Under the pieces are notes generated by a model. The model did no database searches. It saw only the letters and a list, made by a program, of their open reading frames with translations, and had not been told where the DNA came from. Below are positions 21,903 to 32,693 of a stretch of DNA of 64,000 bases, piece after piece. The translations under genes were made by a program, and so were the position numbers. The DNA is from Enchytraeus crypticus (lineage: Eukaryota; Annelida; Clitellata; Enchytraeida; Enchytraeidae), in assembly GCA_905160935.1 (NCBI GenBank), contig CAJHZI010000270.1:15001-79000 (forward strand), given 5' to 3'. Numbering within the stretch: position 1 is the first letter of the stretch; each line of letters opens with the position of its first letter.

Positions 21903-24900
21903 TATATATAAAATTGTTTTTAAGATTATAGAATTACAGACTACAATGAAGTTGGTTTCTCTTGCAGTTCTTGCAGTCAATACACAATTGTGTCATTGTA
22001 TGTTGTTTTATCAACTTTATACCACATTATTACCCTTTAGTGTTGTATGCTTTGTTGGTGATGTAACTTCTTTGTTTTTTGAGATTGAGTAAAGTGAATT
22101 TATGTGATTATTTATAGAAGTATTAAGCTGATTATTCCTGCAAAGTAAATACACATACAATATGTGTATTATGTAAGTGATGACAGTAGTTAAAGACAAC
22201 CAGACAGAAGCTGATGGAAGCAAAGAGAAACCACTTCAGTAACACATTTTTAAACATTATTAAGTTACGATTTCCTCATGGTAAATCCTGTATAATAATA
22301 TTTTTCTAAGGCATAGGTTTTAATTTAAAACAGTTTGTTGAGCTTAAAGCAGATTGTGAGTAGTATTATGCTCTCTGGATCTTCCTGTTTACTGAATGAA
22401 ATGGTTTTGTTTCAGGTTGCACAGCAATGCAAGGACAATATATTTGCGATCCAAACGCTGAAGGATTTTCAGTTTGTGGAGGACAACCAAGACCACGGAC
22501 AGAACGTTCGTGAGAAAGCCAAGCAACTCGTTTCTCTACTAAAAGACGAGGACAGGCTAAAGAATGAGAGAGCCAAAGCCGTCAAAGCTCGCGAGAGATT
22601 TGCCCAGAGCAGCACTGGTGGCTTAGTTAGTGTTTTTATATTGAGATTGATTCAATGGTGTTCTTATTTTTTAGTATTTTTGTAATATTTATTATTATTA
22701 TTGATTATTGATTATTATTTAATATTTAGTATCATTAGTATTTTTAGATTGAGATTAATTTGGTGTATCTGAAATATCGGTACTCAGTTCTCTGGTATAA
22801 TTTTAGTATAGTTTCTCAAGGTAGTATTAGATTTAAATTAATTTGTTTCTATTACTGTCTGAAATCGCAGGGCTCAGTTTCTCAAATTATATTAATTATT
22901 AGTGATTGATAGCAACATCATCATCATCATCATCTTCCCTTGAATCCCAGTTTAACCAGGGTCGGAATACAAATAGACTGTCTCAAATCCTCTCTGCCCT
23001 ATACCAAAACCAGCCAATCCCCTATTTTAGACCTTTGATTGATAACAACGCTATATTAAATTAATGACGGATGATGTAAATGTCAGACTGATTTTATATT
23101 TATTTATCTCCACCCTAATTAAACTGGGATTTAAGGAAAAATGATAATGTTGCAAATCTGACTAAATTATAGTCAATTTTAAATAATATAATAATATGAT
23201 AATAATATGATAGTATAAGTAATATTTTTATTAATAATGATATTACAATTAGTGTTATAATTGTTACCAATTGATGCTAAATGCGTTTTGTTATGATCAT
23301 TCAAGTTGCATATTCTATTTGAAATACTTTTGAACTAAAGGCTGATTAATTGAGGTTTCCTGCAATAAAATCATACTCTAAGTGTAGTCTTTTGTATTTT
23401 TGTTTGAACAGACGGCTGGAGCAAAAACTAGTCCAACTCTTCACACTTCAACGTTTGCTGAACTTGTTGGAATTGGAACTGGAGGTTACTCCGAGTGTAA
23501 GTTTGATACTATATAGATCTGCACCTCTTCCAGGTGGAAGATTCAGAACTAATATTCAAATGCTGATTTTGCTATTTTTCTGCAAAATGATCACGCTAGT
23601 GGCAAATATAATAATAAGTCTAATTATTAAAAAGCTGTGCAAGTCTCACCTCCTAATGGTCTTTCAAGTGTCATGTTCAATAAATAAATTGATCTCAAAG
23701 CTACATATATGCCGCTATCACACCACAATGAAAATGGCATCTGGGGTACTCTTCCATTCCACTATTAAAATTCTTCCTATTTTTCCCGCCATAATGCAGT
23801 ATACTCTTCGTCTCTTCAGCCATTTGATAGACAATACTCACCTACAGAGCATATGTAAGCTTACTATATGCCGAAGAATTCGTGTATATTAGTTTACTCA
23901 GTTCATCATTATTGTTTCACAAATAATAAAGCTTAATTTATCTCTGCCGGAAAGAATATTTGTAAATTATCGTGATGATTGGAATGTCCCTCTCTACAGT
24001 TTTAAAATCATATATTTTACGTTTGTTATTGCAGTTGGTTCTCCCAGTTTGTCATCCCTGGATAATACATTAGAAGGAGGTTGGCATTAAACGTCGTCAT
24101 TTTGTAATTACTGTGTACTGTAGTCAGTAATGCTCTTGTCAGTCTTTTCTATCATCACTTGTTTTAAATTTTATTGTATGAGATTCCATTTTAAATTGTT
24201 GAAATACATGATTCGTTTTAAATTGTTGAAATACATATCTATTTAGTTTTAAAATTATATATAATTTTTTTCAGTGATCTTCTTGGTGTACTATATTCGG
24301 AAATTTGATCCCAAAGATGGCATTATTGTTTCTTTACAAGATATGCTAAACTTTTCTTGATAAATATTTCATATTCTGATAAAGTTTGTGTGAGAAATTA
24401 GACATTAAATCTTCATTGTATTGTGTGAGAGTTCAACTCCAATCAACTCTGCATCACCGACATTACTTCAGGACATGACGTTATAACAGATTTAGTAGCT
24501 TTAGCTCTATCACCACGCGTTACAACAGAACTAGCGATTGTTTGATCAGGAGCCGCAGGACTGGACTCTGACCTCGAAGCGGTCAGACCGGCGACATCTG
24601 GTGAGGAAGAGCTGCAGCTTCAGCTCGCGCTGGCGATGAGCAAGGAGGAGCACGAGGAGGAGGTGAAGCGGCTGAAGGGGGACGAGGTTAAGCTCCAGAT
24701 GGCTCTGGAGGAGAGTCGCCGGGAGCAGCGGCTCAGTGAGGGGCTCTATGTGAGACTGCCTGCTGGAAATATAATTGATTATTTAATTATTAAATATTAA
24801 TTAATTATATAATTTAACATTAACTAAAATAGATAAAACATAAAGCACGAAGAGATCGTCCTTGCTGCTGTAGATTTCTGAGATTTGTAAGACAATTTGC

Positions 24901-27900
24901 TGGAAATATAATTGATTTAACGTTAAATAAGATAGATAAAACATAAAGCAGGTAAAGCTAAGGTTAACGTCAGTTTCCTCACTCGAAATCACTGTCAGTG
25001 ACGGGCGAGCCCAGGGTTTGAACCCCGCACATACTGATCTGCGGTCGAATATCTTACCGACGCCGCCACTGGCTGCAACCAAGGAACATAAAGCACATAA
25101 AGCACGAAGAGCTTTGTGTGATTAGCTATCGTTCTTGCTGCTACAAAAGAGTTTTCTGAAACTATAATTGATTTAACATTAACATTATGGTATTGGCAAA
25201 CAGAGCTATGGCTCTTTTATGGTAGCCTCTTTTGTATCGTTATTTGTTTATCTAACTACATGCACGGTTCTTATTGTTTGTTTACTCTGTGCTGTGATGA
25301 ACAAATAAACGATACTAAACTGAAAAATAAAATTGATGAAACATAAAGCAGGAAGAGCTTTGTGTTTTAACATTAGCTATCGTCCTTGCTGCTATAGATT
25401 TATTTTGTCTGTGGTCAAATTTAAAAGAATTATTTTTTGGCATTTAATGAAAAACGTTTTGCTTTTTTTTTATTAATAGTTTTATTAATTAGCACTAAGA
25501 TCCATATCAACGCAGAAAGGGTATTCGGTTGGTGAGCGCCTAGGCTCCAGAAATTGCTACAAAAACTTAAACAAATGGAAGTCTCCAATAGGGGATTGAC
25601 TGGTGGTGTGGTGTACGACAGAGAGGATTGAGGCAGTCTATTTGTATCCCAACCCTGGTTGGGCTGGGATTCAAGGGATGATGAATAGTTTGATTAATTC
25701 TGTATCCAGTGGCATGGCATGATTGGTTTCATACTGCAAATTAACAGGTGTGGCATTTACATCCTGCTCATTAATGCTATCCTTCGAGGCATTTTTATAC
25801 TCAGCTTTGATAGTTTTTTATTTTTAATGGTTTCTAATGGTTGGTGTATGCTGATGTATTTCAGTTATATTGAATAGGTAGCATCTTCTGGTCAGTTCTC
25901 ATTCAATTGTAATTATTTCATGTTTATAAAATTACACACATTTATTTTATATTATTACTGCATGCAGTTCATTACAATGCATATTTTGCTATGGTTTGAG
26001 TTCACTATTTGATATTGAGATACAATGAAAAATATAGAAGTAAGACAATAATACTGTGCGCATAGTGAATGAAATTTCCAAAACTTCTGAATTTAGCATT
26101 TATCTTTTTATTTACAGTTTTCTGACTCCCCCACTGACTCTCCTTCTCTTCTGATAGCTGCGACAGAGTCCATGCTGAGCGATACATTTGACGGCTCACT
26201 GACACTCAGCTCCGCCTTAACGACTCGAAGTCGAGCTGACAACAATCGCTCGCCCATACATCAGTACCTCGGTCCCTCACTGCAGGACAACAAATCAACG
26301 GATCCCTGGGCCACGGCCACACTGCTGGGTAAAACAGGGGGGACCTGGGGGTCAGAGGTCACTCCTCCTCTACCTGAGAAGAAGAGAGTGAGGGCTAATC
26401 TGTGTGAGCCCCCGGCACGTACCCCCCCTCCTCTCCCCTCTGACTCTGCTCACAATTCCTCGTGGAGATCTGAGGATGAATTCTGTACTGCTTCTGGTAT
26501 GTATTGATATCAAACTTGCTCTACTTACTCATGGCCGTATTTACTAGTGAGATAATCAAGTGTTTAAACATAACAGTTGCGTAAATTGCTGTTTAATACC
26601 ATTTGATATTCTGTACGCTTGAATCGATGTGTAAAGTAATGCATAGCTGCGCGCCATGATCCATTGATTAAAGGAAAGTTTAAAATGCGGGTATCAGTCT
26701 TTTAATGTTTGTCGCTGCTAGCAGATCAGTCATCTGTGTTGTTGTATAACTTTAATATTTTACGACGCATGCAGGTTACCTCAAATAATGCGTGCATTAA
26801 ATTGCAAATTGTGATAAAGTAGTGAAATGAATTTCTTTAAAGAGATTTATATGCTAAATGTATTTAATAACTTTAGTTATTATAATTACTTAACAAATTC
26901 ATGGTGTTCAGGCTATGCATAACTTGATAGGTAGATAATAATATGTATTGTTATTCAGTTGTGCTTGGCGTCAATTTCATGCCTCAAGAGCACTGCAGTG
27001 ACAAGCGAACGCTGGATTTGAACCCTGCCCCTACTGATCTGTAGGCGTAAAAACTTACCAGGTGCCACTGACTGTAAGATAGATGTAATTTGTTAAGATG
27101 AGTTTGAATGCTGGGATGGATGTTATTAAAAGGATATAAATTATTGAAATAAAGATTGTACGTAATTAACGAGATAGATCCAATTTTTGAATGTATGTTA
27201 ATGATAGGATATAAGTGATTTATGGGATTGATATAATTTTCTTGGTGACGTATTGAATTGATGGATTCAAGTTATTGATTGGGTGTAACACGACTTATAC
27301 GACTTAAGAATCTGTAATATGGATTTAACTGAGGAATTAGGTATTTGATAATGTGAATGTAAGGACTCATACAACAGCTAAGATTGCATATATACCCATC
27401 AATTAAATATTTCTTGCGATGGATGGAATTAGTAGGAGGGAACGGTAGCGCACATGGTCCGCTGGAAGATCAAGGTGTAAAATCTCCGTGGGGGTTAGAG
27501 AACCCTACTCCCACTCTACCACCCCCTCCTTCCCTCTCTTCAACCGGTGACTCTCTCAAGAGGAGTGAGGATCTGTTTGGCTGCCCCAGATTTGACATCC
27601 AAGATTCAGAATTGGGTTACAACAATCAATTAATCAACCAGATAGGGTCTGTGGCTGGAGCTGCAGCAGCAGCTAAGGCTATTGCTGAGGAAGAGTTCGA
27701 TGCTCTGAGCTGCTCGAGATCTAAGAGTCCAGCTGGGTCCACTGCTGATGGTGCTTCCAGCCTGAGATTAACTGAACAAGCGTGTTAGTTATGTTACCCT
27801 TACATGTATGTCGGTGTTGAATGAAGATTTAAGTATAGCCCACTACTTTGTTTTGTTAAATGTTTGAATTTGTGCTGTTTGATGTTTACACCGTGTAAAC

Positions 27901-29388
27901 TTCGAATATTTTGTATTTATCAGAGTCGTATGATTGGAAAGATTTAAAAATGATATTTTAGTTCCTGTCCTATGGTTAAGGGGAAATGGGACATTCAAAA
28001 AGGTTTGAATTATAAAGGTATTAGTTTTAAGCTGCTGAGTCATACAATGAAGTCCAAGAAGTCTTCATCCTATGAATATATAGATTTATATATATATATA
28101 TATATATATTTTTATATATTTATACGATGTAGAATAGATAGATATAAATGTGTATCAGTTGTAATTTCTGTTTTGTAGGGAGAACAGATGCTTGGAACAC
28201 AAGTGAGATGACGTCCAATCAGACTCATCAGCAGAACGGAGCGAGGAAGAAGTCTCCGGCAGACTTCCTGGGTGAGAGCGCTGCTCTAGTCAACCTCGAC
28301 AACCTCGTGGCCAGGCCCTCCAGCTCTCTCTCCAACTCCGTGCCGTGTGAGTCTTCTTCCGCAATCAACATTTACCACATTTTTCTATTATCCGGTAGGT
28401 GCAAGTAGTGCCTCTCCACTTCATTATTCTTCCAAATATTCTGCTTGAGATTTCTAAGAAAGATCTAAATCCGCCTCGAACAGCATATTAAATCTTATTT
28501 AATAAATTGATTTAAAATTTAATTATTGTGTGGCTAATTGCCATTGCCGACAAGGTGTTCATTTTGTATCTGCATGTGACTATATTCGTCTGTGTTGTGG
28601 TTTGAAATGTAAATAATAATAAAAACTAAATATCCTTATGTGTTTCAGATTCAGTATCGGCTACGAATCCTTTCATGTCGACTGGAGTTGCTGCAGACAA
28701 TCGAAGTCAGTCTCCCGCCAAACCAACGAACAACCCATTCGCAGTGCCACCAGTATCTGGTAGATACACGCCCATTGCAACTCTCTCTTCTGGACAGTCG
28801 TCGCGCACCGCATCACCATTCCATCATCAGATGGCGCCGCTGCCTCAGCAACCACATCAACAGCCGCAGGCTTTTCCTGCGTCACCTTTCTTCACTGACT
28901 CATTTCAACCAACGTCATTCGCAAATCTCTCGTCGTCACCTTTTGCTACCTCTAGTCAGTCACCTTTCGCTGTCTCCAATGCAGCCTCGAGCGTGTCTCC
29001 TTCTCCGTTTTCTGCAACTTCTAGTATTTCTCTATCTCCATTCGATGCTGCTAACGCATCTAATGATAATCATTCGTTTATTGTCACGAATGCATCGCAC
29101 GTCATTTCGTCATCTAAATTTGCGATCGCTAATTCCAGTGCTGCGCCTGGCGGTCAATTTATTACCTCAAACGTTACATCTGATCCTTTTTCTGCTGACT
29201 CCACTGCACTCTCTCAGTCAACATTTCCTGTGCACTCACAGCTGGGTGCTGGCTATTCAGCACAACCTGGCGCTGTGCAGCCGTTCCTAGAGACCCTACT
29301 CGACAAACAACCGACAGTTTCCGAAACGGCTTTTACCGCTGAACGTGTTAGTTCGTACCCGGCAAATTTTAATCCATTCCTGTCGTAG
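21112..29388 (+). CDS. EPN: Epsin (ENTH domain endocytic adaptor)
   Basis: Nine exons (21112-21375, 22416-22625, 23412-23496, 24035-24079, 24550-24749, 26118-26496, 27433-27783, 28179-28346, 28649-29388) join in phase to 2442 nt, or 813 residues. Known role: binds PIP2, bends membrane and links ubiquitinated cargo to AP-2, clathrin and EH proteins in endocytosis. Seen: an ENTH domain at ~1-143 with [34 protein letters not shown] and [13 protein letters not shown]; UIMs at ~219-236 and ~246-263; DPW at 330-332; SALVNLDN-type clathrin box at ~548-552; three NPF motifs (574-576, one near 592, 809-811) and one DPF. It is longer than human epsin-1 (about 550-575 residues). The usual run of DPW repeats is reduced to one, with a TDAW near 514-517. 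The C-terminus instead carries many SPF motifs. Assignment is strong; it is a single epsin, probably the Epn1/2/3 or liquid facets orthologue. Confidence 0.95.
21376..22415 (+). other. Epsin intron 1 (GC-AG) with (TA)n
   Basis: The donor is GC (AAAAG|GCAATT) and the acceptor tttcag. It contains a long interrupted (TA)n tract at about 21737-21899 and no transposon that I recognise. Confidence 0.7.
21737..21899. repeat. (TA)n microsatellite, interrupted
   Basis: About 160 bp of TA repeats with taaa/tgta interruptions, in epsin intron 1. Confidence 0.95.
22416..22625 (+). CDS. EPN: Epsin exon 2 (ENTH C-half)
   Basis: [20 protein letters not shown] through [19 protein letters not shown] to [10 protein letters not shown]. 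The acceptor is tttcag|GTT and the donor TTA|GTTAGT. That donor is forced by phase: the earlier ACTG|GTGGCT would put exon 3 into a stop. Confidence 0.9.
22917..23035 (-). mobile_element. SINE-D 3' end, minus
   Basis: (ATC)n, then ttcccttgaatcccagttta accagggtcggaatac and the ctcaaatcctctctgccct segment, in epsin intron 2. On the minus strand it is a GAT-tailed SINE-D copy. A second short copy of the aaactgggatttaaggaaaa segment lies at about 23113-23140 in plus orientation. Confidence 0.7.
23412..23496 (+). CDS. EPN: Epsin exon 3 (linker)
   Basis: Encodes [20 protein letters not shown] and GTGGYSE. The acceptor is gaacag|ACG, the donor strong (GAGT|GTAAGT), and it ends in phase 1. The segment is not conserved in the family; support is phase and splice sites. 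Confidence 0.7.
23900..24030. other. Epsin intron 3, 3' part
   Basis: Nothing recognisable. The open frame that continues from exon 3 to 23892 is intron sequence beyond a strong GTAAGT donor. Confidence 0.5.
24035..24079 (+). CDS. EPN: Epsin exon 4 (45-nt linker exon)
   Basis: Encodes [15 protein letters not shown]. The acceptor is ttgcag|TT and the donor GGAG|GTTGGC. It is a multiple of three, so skipping it would keep the frame. Confidence 0.65.
24550..24749 (+). CDS. EPN: Epsin exon 5 (two UIMs)
   Basis: UIM1 is [15 protein letters not shown] and UIM2 [16 protein letters not shown], each with the Ala and Ser spacing of ubiquitin-interacting motifs. The exon is markedly GC-rich against AT-rich introns. 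The acceptor is tgatcag|GA and the donor CTAT|GTGAGA. Confidence 0.92.
24954..25080 (-). mobile_element. SINE-A (tRNA-derived), good copy
   Basis: The minus-strand reading has an A-box-like agtggcggcgtcggtaag, a B-box-like ggggttcaaaccctgg, then cgagtgaggaaactgacgtt aaccttagcttt. It lies in epsin intron 5 and is the best-preserved member with 37220-37345. Confidence 0.75.
25490..25687 (+). mobile_element. SINE-D with short GAT tail
   Basis: Reads tagcactaagatccatatca, acgcagaaagggtattcggt, a middle part with taggggattgactggtggtg and the 3' end ttgggctgggattcaaggga tgatgaa. In epsin intron 5. Confidence 0.75.
26118..26496 (+). CDS. EPN: Epsin exon 6 (DPW region)
   Basis: The acceptor is tttacag|TTT in phase 0, giving [20 protein letters not shown]. 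It holds one DPW ([10 protein letters not shown]-2 alpha-appendage type) and a proline-rich run [13 protein letters not shown]. The donor is TTCTG|GTATGT. Confidence 0.85.
26963..27075 (-). mobile_element. SINE-A fragment, minus
   Basis: ggcgtcaatttcatgcctca, then gatttgaaccctgcccctac and ggtgccactgactg; a diverged SINE-A in epsin intron 6. Confidence 0.6.
27433..27783 (+). CDS. EPN: Epsin exon 7 (disordered region)
   Basis: The acceptor aattag|TA follows a weak pyrimidine tract. The exon encodes [32 protein letters not shown] and an alanine-rich [17 protein letters not shown]. The donor GCGT|GTTAGT keeps phase 1. The 5' edge is less certain than the others. Confidence 0.75.
28087..28112. 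repeat. (TA)n tract
   Basis: A short TA repeat in epsin intron 7, about 65 bp before exon 8. Confidence 0.85.
28179..28346 (+). CDS. EPN: Epsin exon 8 (clathrin-box-like)
   Basis: Contains [20 protein letters not shown] followed by VARPSSS, matching human SFLGPNAALVDLDSLVSRP. The acceptor is ttgtag|GG and the donor CCGT|GTGAGT. Confidence 0.92.
28649..29388 (+). CDS. EPN: Epsin exon 9 (NPF/SPF tail)
   Basis: Begins [13 protein letters not shown] and ends FNPFLS plus TAG, the usual C-terminal NPF of epsins. In between are at least six SPF tripeptides, one DPF (TSDPFSAD) and a second NNPF. The acceptor is gtttcag|AT. Confidence 0.93.
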
Positions 29389-31480
29389 ATTTAAAATGTA
29401 ACATAGTAAAATTGGTTTCGATACTTAGCACACAGTTTGGCTGTGGCATCATTTTCCTGCCTGAATGAGCATTAGTTATCCCAGTCGTGGTCGAAGCTGG
29501 TAACTTGTTTGCCTGGTATCTATGAGACCACTGGTTCGAAAGTCTGCCGCGACCGTCTCTGACCGTACACTTGTGTACCGAAACAGACGTTAAACTGGCT
29601 TTTAGCATTATAGCTGTTAAAACGTGATCCTGGTGTGATAGTCTGGTTTATAATCTTGATTACCTGCTCTACCAACAGAGATCTATTTGGCTAAGTCTGT
29701 ACTGAAAGCTCAAAATCAAACTTGTTGTTGTGACCTCATTCTGAGGGTCTGCGATCAGTCGATTAACATTAAAACATTAATCAGTATATTTTATCAGTGT
29801 TGCATAACAGATATATCCTTCAGCAGTCTAGTCTTTCTGTACCAATCTCGCATGTACGTAATGTTACAGTTTTCCGTTTTATATTCGTGAGGTCTTTAAT
29901 TTTTTTTATGTCTTGGGCTAACATTCAAACTGAAATATGGCGATATTATTTGCCGAAAATAAAGTTAACTTTATTACTGTTTGTCACGTGGCTTAAGCGC
30001 CTTTAACAGGTATTTTAAACAATTTTATGTAGTGTAATTAGTGTTGGTATTAAATACGCTATGTTCTATAATTGGTATTCATTACTTAATTTAGATTGTT
30101 TGTCCTTAGTAGGCCTATACACGATGGTATATTAGTCGTTAATGTCGTTTTGATATTTTTACATAATTTCGTTCAGATATTATATTGTAACGAGATATTG
30201 TCATGAGAAAAAGTTCACTTTGTTGTTACTAATAATTAGTAAGTGTCATACTATATGTAGTATCCTATATGAAGATTTGAATTATATTATAGTATCTATA
30301 TATATATATATACATGTATATATATATATATATATTTTATTTATAAATATAGATATAATTTACATAATTTTATCGGTGTCTGCATTAATAGTTGTAATCG
30401 ACAATATATTGATATATATTCACTTGTGTTTACATGTATCATCAGTTATTTATATACAACGGTATCCGCACCAATTGATGTTCTAGCGGATATGTCTATT
30501 ATATGTTACATCTGAATATGAATTATTGGCTGTTATTGAAGATACATCTTGTTGCTTTATTGGCACACTTTAGCTTCATGCTGCACATTAATGATTTTAG
30601 TTTGATAGTGGTTTTACGTAGTGTGTAGAAAACATTTACATTCTCCTGCATTTATTAGAATTTCTTTTGTCATATCGTAACAATTGCATAATAAATTAAT
30701 TATTATATGTTTTAGTTTGTGTATGTGTGTATTTTAAAGAAGAATATATGAAAGGTATCTATACATTTCCTTGTGAATATGAATAGTTGCCAGTGGTGAT
30801 GTACGTTTAGAAGGCAATACTCAATGTTTCTAACTTCATCCTTCAATGAGGTAACAGACATTAAAACTTTACTACTGTAAATCGGACAATATTGCTGGAC
30901 TTTACGTTTTGCTGTGCTTTGATTCACCTTGAATGGATGCTATTAGTGGGCACGATATGTGTGTCAGTTTCGTTTACGCTCTTTTTCCCGGTATTGTTGT
31001 GCCAATTGATTGATCCAAGATACTAATCTTTATCTAGTCTTCTTTTGTGCTTTTGTAAGTGGTACACTATTTTGGTAAATGCTTTTTATCGTAACTGTAT
31101 TTAAACTTGAGCTTGAGAAAATAAGATGTCTATGAGGTGGATTCTATTGGGCGTAGTTAGTACTTCATTAGTCATCTCTTTCAAAGCACGTATTGATTTA
31201 ATTATAATAATAATAACCTCCGATAATTTCTTGGAAAAACTGCCATAAATATTGAGTGAGAATTTTTTTAAATATTTATTTTGTCTTCAGTTACTTTCAT
31301 TAATGCAAGCCCTTTTGGTGTTCAAAAATTAGTTTAGTCTTGAGGATTTTTTGTTAAGTTCAGGGAATCTGATAGTTTGTAAATATCTGTACTAATTTGT
31401 TTATAGACGAGCGAAACTTTCTAGTCAATTATACATTTCTTTAACTCATAGAAATTAGTCGTAAAATTGTGTCAGCAGAA
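29389..31480 (+). other. Epsin 3' UTR and downstream intergenic DNA
   Basis: No further gene seen. AATAAA at 29958-29963 is a candidate polyadenylation signal about 570 bp past the stop. A (TA)n tract lies at about 30298-30345. The rest is AT-rich without recognised repeats apart from the SINE at 29474. Confidence 0.45.
29474..29606 (+). mobile_element. SINE-A-like SINE in the likely epsin 3' UTR
   Basis: A tRNA-like head (tcgtggtcgaagctggtaac, then the B-box-like ctggttcgaaagtc), a middle ccgcgaccgtctctgaccgt matching the 7327 copy, and the 3' motif acagacgttaaactggcttt. It is sense to the gene and lies before the candidate poly(A) signal, so it is probably in the mRNA. Confidence 0.65.
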
Positions 31481-31519
31481 TTAGTGATTTATACAGTTAT
31501 TGTAAAAGCTTCTTGTGAT

Positions 31520-31695
31520 TAGCTAGAAAGAAGATGGCAAAAGAACAGTGGGAATACCTAAAAGAAGATGGAAGGACTGTCTCGAAGAGGACTTGAAGGC
31601 TGCTGAATTTCGCATATATTGGAGAACAGAAGGAGGAAAAATTATGAACATCGAGGAAATGGCGAAGAATGTAATCTAGTAGAAGAACATCATCG
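31520..31695 (+). mobile_element. LINE C-terminal relic
   Basis: With frame breaks it reads RTVGIPKRRWKDCLEEDLKA and AEFRIYWRTEGG, ending in EEMAKNVI and a stop. This resembles the basic C-terminal tail of non-LTR reverse transcriptases. A short 3' fragment. Confidence 0.55.
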
Positions 31696-31759
31696 AGAAA
31701 TCTACTGCTGGAACCAGCCCTAGGATGATTACATGACACACGTGTATAATACTGTATAT

Positions 31760-32545
31760 AGCCTATACAGTCTGCTCCAAAAATGTCCCCTAAAGAAAGC
31801 TTTCTCTATGTCGCCCGTTTTTCAAGTAAATTTTCGATATTATCCCGAGTACAATTTATACGCATTTCTTTTAATTTTCAAGATGATACGTTCTGTAAAA
31901 GTCGAGCTATACCTTTTTTGCTCTGCAATCATACTTTAGATGCGAGTACAGTGTATTACGCAGTGCATACACTAAATTACGCAGACTTTGTAGTGTTTAA
32001 CCTATGTAGAGCTATTGTTTTCATTTGCGTGGAATGCACCTGCTGGAATATCCGTATGCTTCGTTTAGCCAAGCATTCTTTACTAGACTAGGATATTAAT
32101 GGTCTCGCAATAACCCACAGATCTTTTCCCCAACAGTGGCGTCGTGAAGCATAAGTACTTGATGCATGATCACTGATAGCTTTAACTCTTGAGCATCTTG
32201 ACTAAAAACATGAAGAAAACCTCCATGTTCTTCATATTGGTACCCTTAGATTATTATACTTTTGGAGAGATGAAAAGTTACAGTCATACCTTTGGCTACA
32301 GTAGTCTAACCCGAAACTATCGAATGTCAAACGATTAAAAGAAAGGCTACAGGTCATCATGATTGAGCTATCCCAAGCTTACAACAATAAGGCACTACGA
32401 ACGTTTCCGAAGGCGTTGCAGATATGCAGTGTGGTTGAAGGGCGACAAGTCGAACAGTTACGTCGTTATTATTTAAAATTAAATATACCAACAATTCTTT
32501 TTAGGTCCACCAAAATATATATTGATTTAATTTGTGCCTAATTGA
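31760..32545 (+). mobile_element. Tc1/mariner-like transposase relic
   Basis: A possible terminus cagtctgctccaaaaatgtc at about 31768. Further along are FPQQWRRE-like, then TLRLLYFWRDEK (compare the family's LDFFLWGYLK) and VKRLKERLQVIMIELSQAYN NKALRTFPKALQICSVVEG, which resembles the C-terminal LKxRI..I......A...F..RL..C motif. The frames are broken many times and I could not place the right terminus. Superfamily assignment is tentative. Confidence 0.4.
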
Positions 32546-32693
32546 GAAATTTAGTAACGAAAAGCAGGGTTGGTGTGCAAAAAAATGTGTGTGTAAAAAG
32601 GGTGTATCTCGACTTTCACTTCATGTATTTAAATGAAATTTGGAGCGCATGAGTAGAATTGGATTAGGAATAACCATTGAAGTTTACATGGTA

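Noticed and set aside
23497-23892. Continuation of epsin exon 3 frame to a 180-codon ORF
   Set aside because: It lies beyond a strong GTAAGT donor and has no match; exon 4 restores the epsin frame.
28640-29290. 216-codon plus-strand ORF overlapping epsin exon 9
   Set aside because: Alternative frame of the epsin exon; the NPF-containing frame joins in phase and ends in the family C-terminus.
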